Assembly (NCBI RefSeq): GCF_007971225.1
Contig: NZ_CP042435.1
Span: forward strand, 5,087,501-5,151,500
DNA from: Panacibacter ginsenosidivorans
GTDB lineage: Bacteria; Bacteroidota; Bacteroidia; Chitinophagales; Chitinophagaceae
Reading direction: 5' to 3'
DNA length: 64,000 bases
Positions 63,610-64,000 of the stretch are shown here, piece after piece. The stretch's first letter is position 1; the number at the start of each line of letters is the position of its first letter. The notes below the pieces were generated by a model, which was given only the letters and a program-made list of their open reading frames with translations, made no database searches and had not been told where the DNA came from. The translations under genes and the position numbers were made by a program.

Positions 63610-63629
63610 CTTGCGTCGCACTCTTGTAC
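63610..63629 (-). repeat. A-type intergenic repeat core
   Basis: CTTGCGTCGCACTCTTGTAC with the left tail CTATGAAGCTTTA. It lies between rpoB and the degenerate minus-strand frame; 63520-63710 hold only this copy and the terminator. Confidence 0.92.
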
Positions 63630-63710
63630 TGTAATTCTTTATTGAGCTTTTAACAAGAATATTAAATGGCTACTCTTAGCTTACGTAAGGATTAATTTGT
63701 TAGTGTTGTT

Positions 63711-64000
63711 TTAATCATTGTCTTTGAATCCATTTGATAGAATAATTTGTCTATTCGAACCTCTTATAATACACAACACATCAGTAGTCTTGTCATCTGT
63801 TTCACGCTAATAAAAGTCTACCCAATAATTTTCTTCTTTCAGCAAGTTTATTGTGTTTTTTAATGAATCAGAATATTGAATTGCATTATTGCAAAAGCTA
63901 TTTGAATATTCTATTAATTTAATAATAAAGTGCCGATCAGCTTTGCTTGAAATGGATTTTAGACTTCGGTCGAATACATCAATATCGCCGCTGTTTCATA
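63711..64000 (-). pseudogene. Degenerate protein-coding remnant with in-frame stops (continues past the window edge)
   Basis: One minus-strand frame reads protein-like text across two stops. After a TGA at 63996-63998 it gives DIDVFDRSLKSISSKADRHF, then IIKLIEYSNSFCNNAIQYSD and LLKEENYWVDFY. A TAG follows at 63807-63809, then RETDDKTTDVLCIIRGSNRQ and ILSNGFKDND to a TAA at 63711. The amino-acid texture continues smoothly through the stops, and no start codon fits between them, so this is most simply a decayed C-terminus. I do not recognise the family. A sequencing error or recoding is possible but would need two events. Confidence 0.55.

Noticed and set aside
1965-63629. CRISPR array made of the recurring 20-bp core
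   Set aside because: Copies are dispersed over the whole window at irregular distances, in both orientations, with no uniform spacers and no cas genes.
1965-63629. DNA uptake sequence (DUS) interpretation of the core
   Set aside because: Density and inverted pairing would fit, but DUS are shorter and lack a 60-bp body with tail and box at fixed distance. No competence gene is in the window. Kept only as a remote alternative.
1-64000. RAYT/IS200-type transposase mobilising the repeats
   Set aside because: No Y1 transposase-like protein (HUH plus Tyr) is encoded anywhere in the window, so a RAYT link cannot be supported here.

Overview
The window is chromosomal DNA from a member of the Bacteroidota, most likely the Chitinophagaceae/Chitinophagales. 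The evidence is promoters of the TAnnTTTG type, a secreted subtilase with a type IX secretion (T9SS) sorting domain, a TonB receptor with a DUF5689 lipoprotein, a long Bacteroidota-type NusB, DUF1573, DUF4294, DUF922 and DUF2200 proteins, a LuxC-type acyl-CoA reductase, BshB1, and a six-gene operon resembling the accessory part of flexirubin-type (aryl-polyene/dialkylresorcinol) clusters. No prophage, insertion sequence, CRISPR array or rRNA was seen. One tRNA (Glu) is present.

Layout. 1-1911: tail of one ABC exporter half and a complete second half, overlapping, + strand. 2136-12202: a minus-strand operon encoding a GT2-DUF2062 protein, a three-part MMPL/acyltransferase/methyltransferase fusion, a CrtI/RetSat-like oxidoreductase, a C45 acyltransferase-like protein, AcpS and a PaaK-like ligase. 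12343-24925: single genes: DUF922 protease-like lipoprotein, glyA, pckA, di-haem cytochrome c peroxidase, T9SS subtilase, small secreted protein, Tat phosphoesterase, S10 carboxypeptidase, NIPSNAP protein. 25067-31406: acyltransferase, ECF sigma factor with a membrane partner, OsmC + MetZ-like pair, and small genes of unknown function. 31676-37579: DUF5689 lipoprotein, TonB receptor and a divergent EEP-family nuclease/phosphatase, probably one uptake system. 37861-46035: nusB, DUF1573 lipoprotein, yajC, FGE-like lipoprotein, desaturase, bshB1, DUF4294, ferredoxin, acyl-CoA reductase. 46286-59456: HtrA protease, pgk, gapA, tRNA-Glu, grpE-dnaJ, RlmI-like methyltransferase, LysE exporter, rpsT, sucA, outer-membrane barrel. 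59716-63519: rpoB, with its own promoter and terminator and no rpoC behind it. The right edge holds a degenerate minus-strand reading frame.

The most striking content lies between the genes. A dispersed repeat of about 50-60 bp occurs 37 times, on average once per 1.7 kb, and always between genes once starts are corrected. It has a 20-bp core (A: GTACAAGAGTGCGACGCAAC; B: GTACAAGTGAGTGACACAAC; and a diverged subtype C), a tail (AAGCTTAATAG or GGCGATGCC), a GCCCGG-like box about 23-25 bp from the core, and often an A-run. Nine pairs sit head to head, 40-120 bp apart; eight of these join one A arm to one B arm, and several enclose a second, unrelated perfect stem-loop. This resembles the BIME/REP organisation of enterobacteria, but I do not recognise the sequence, and no RAYT transposase is present in the window. 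Repeat copies also create false N-terminal extensions in several open frames; starts were corrected here accordingly.
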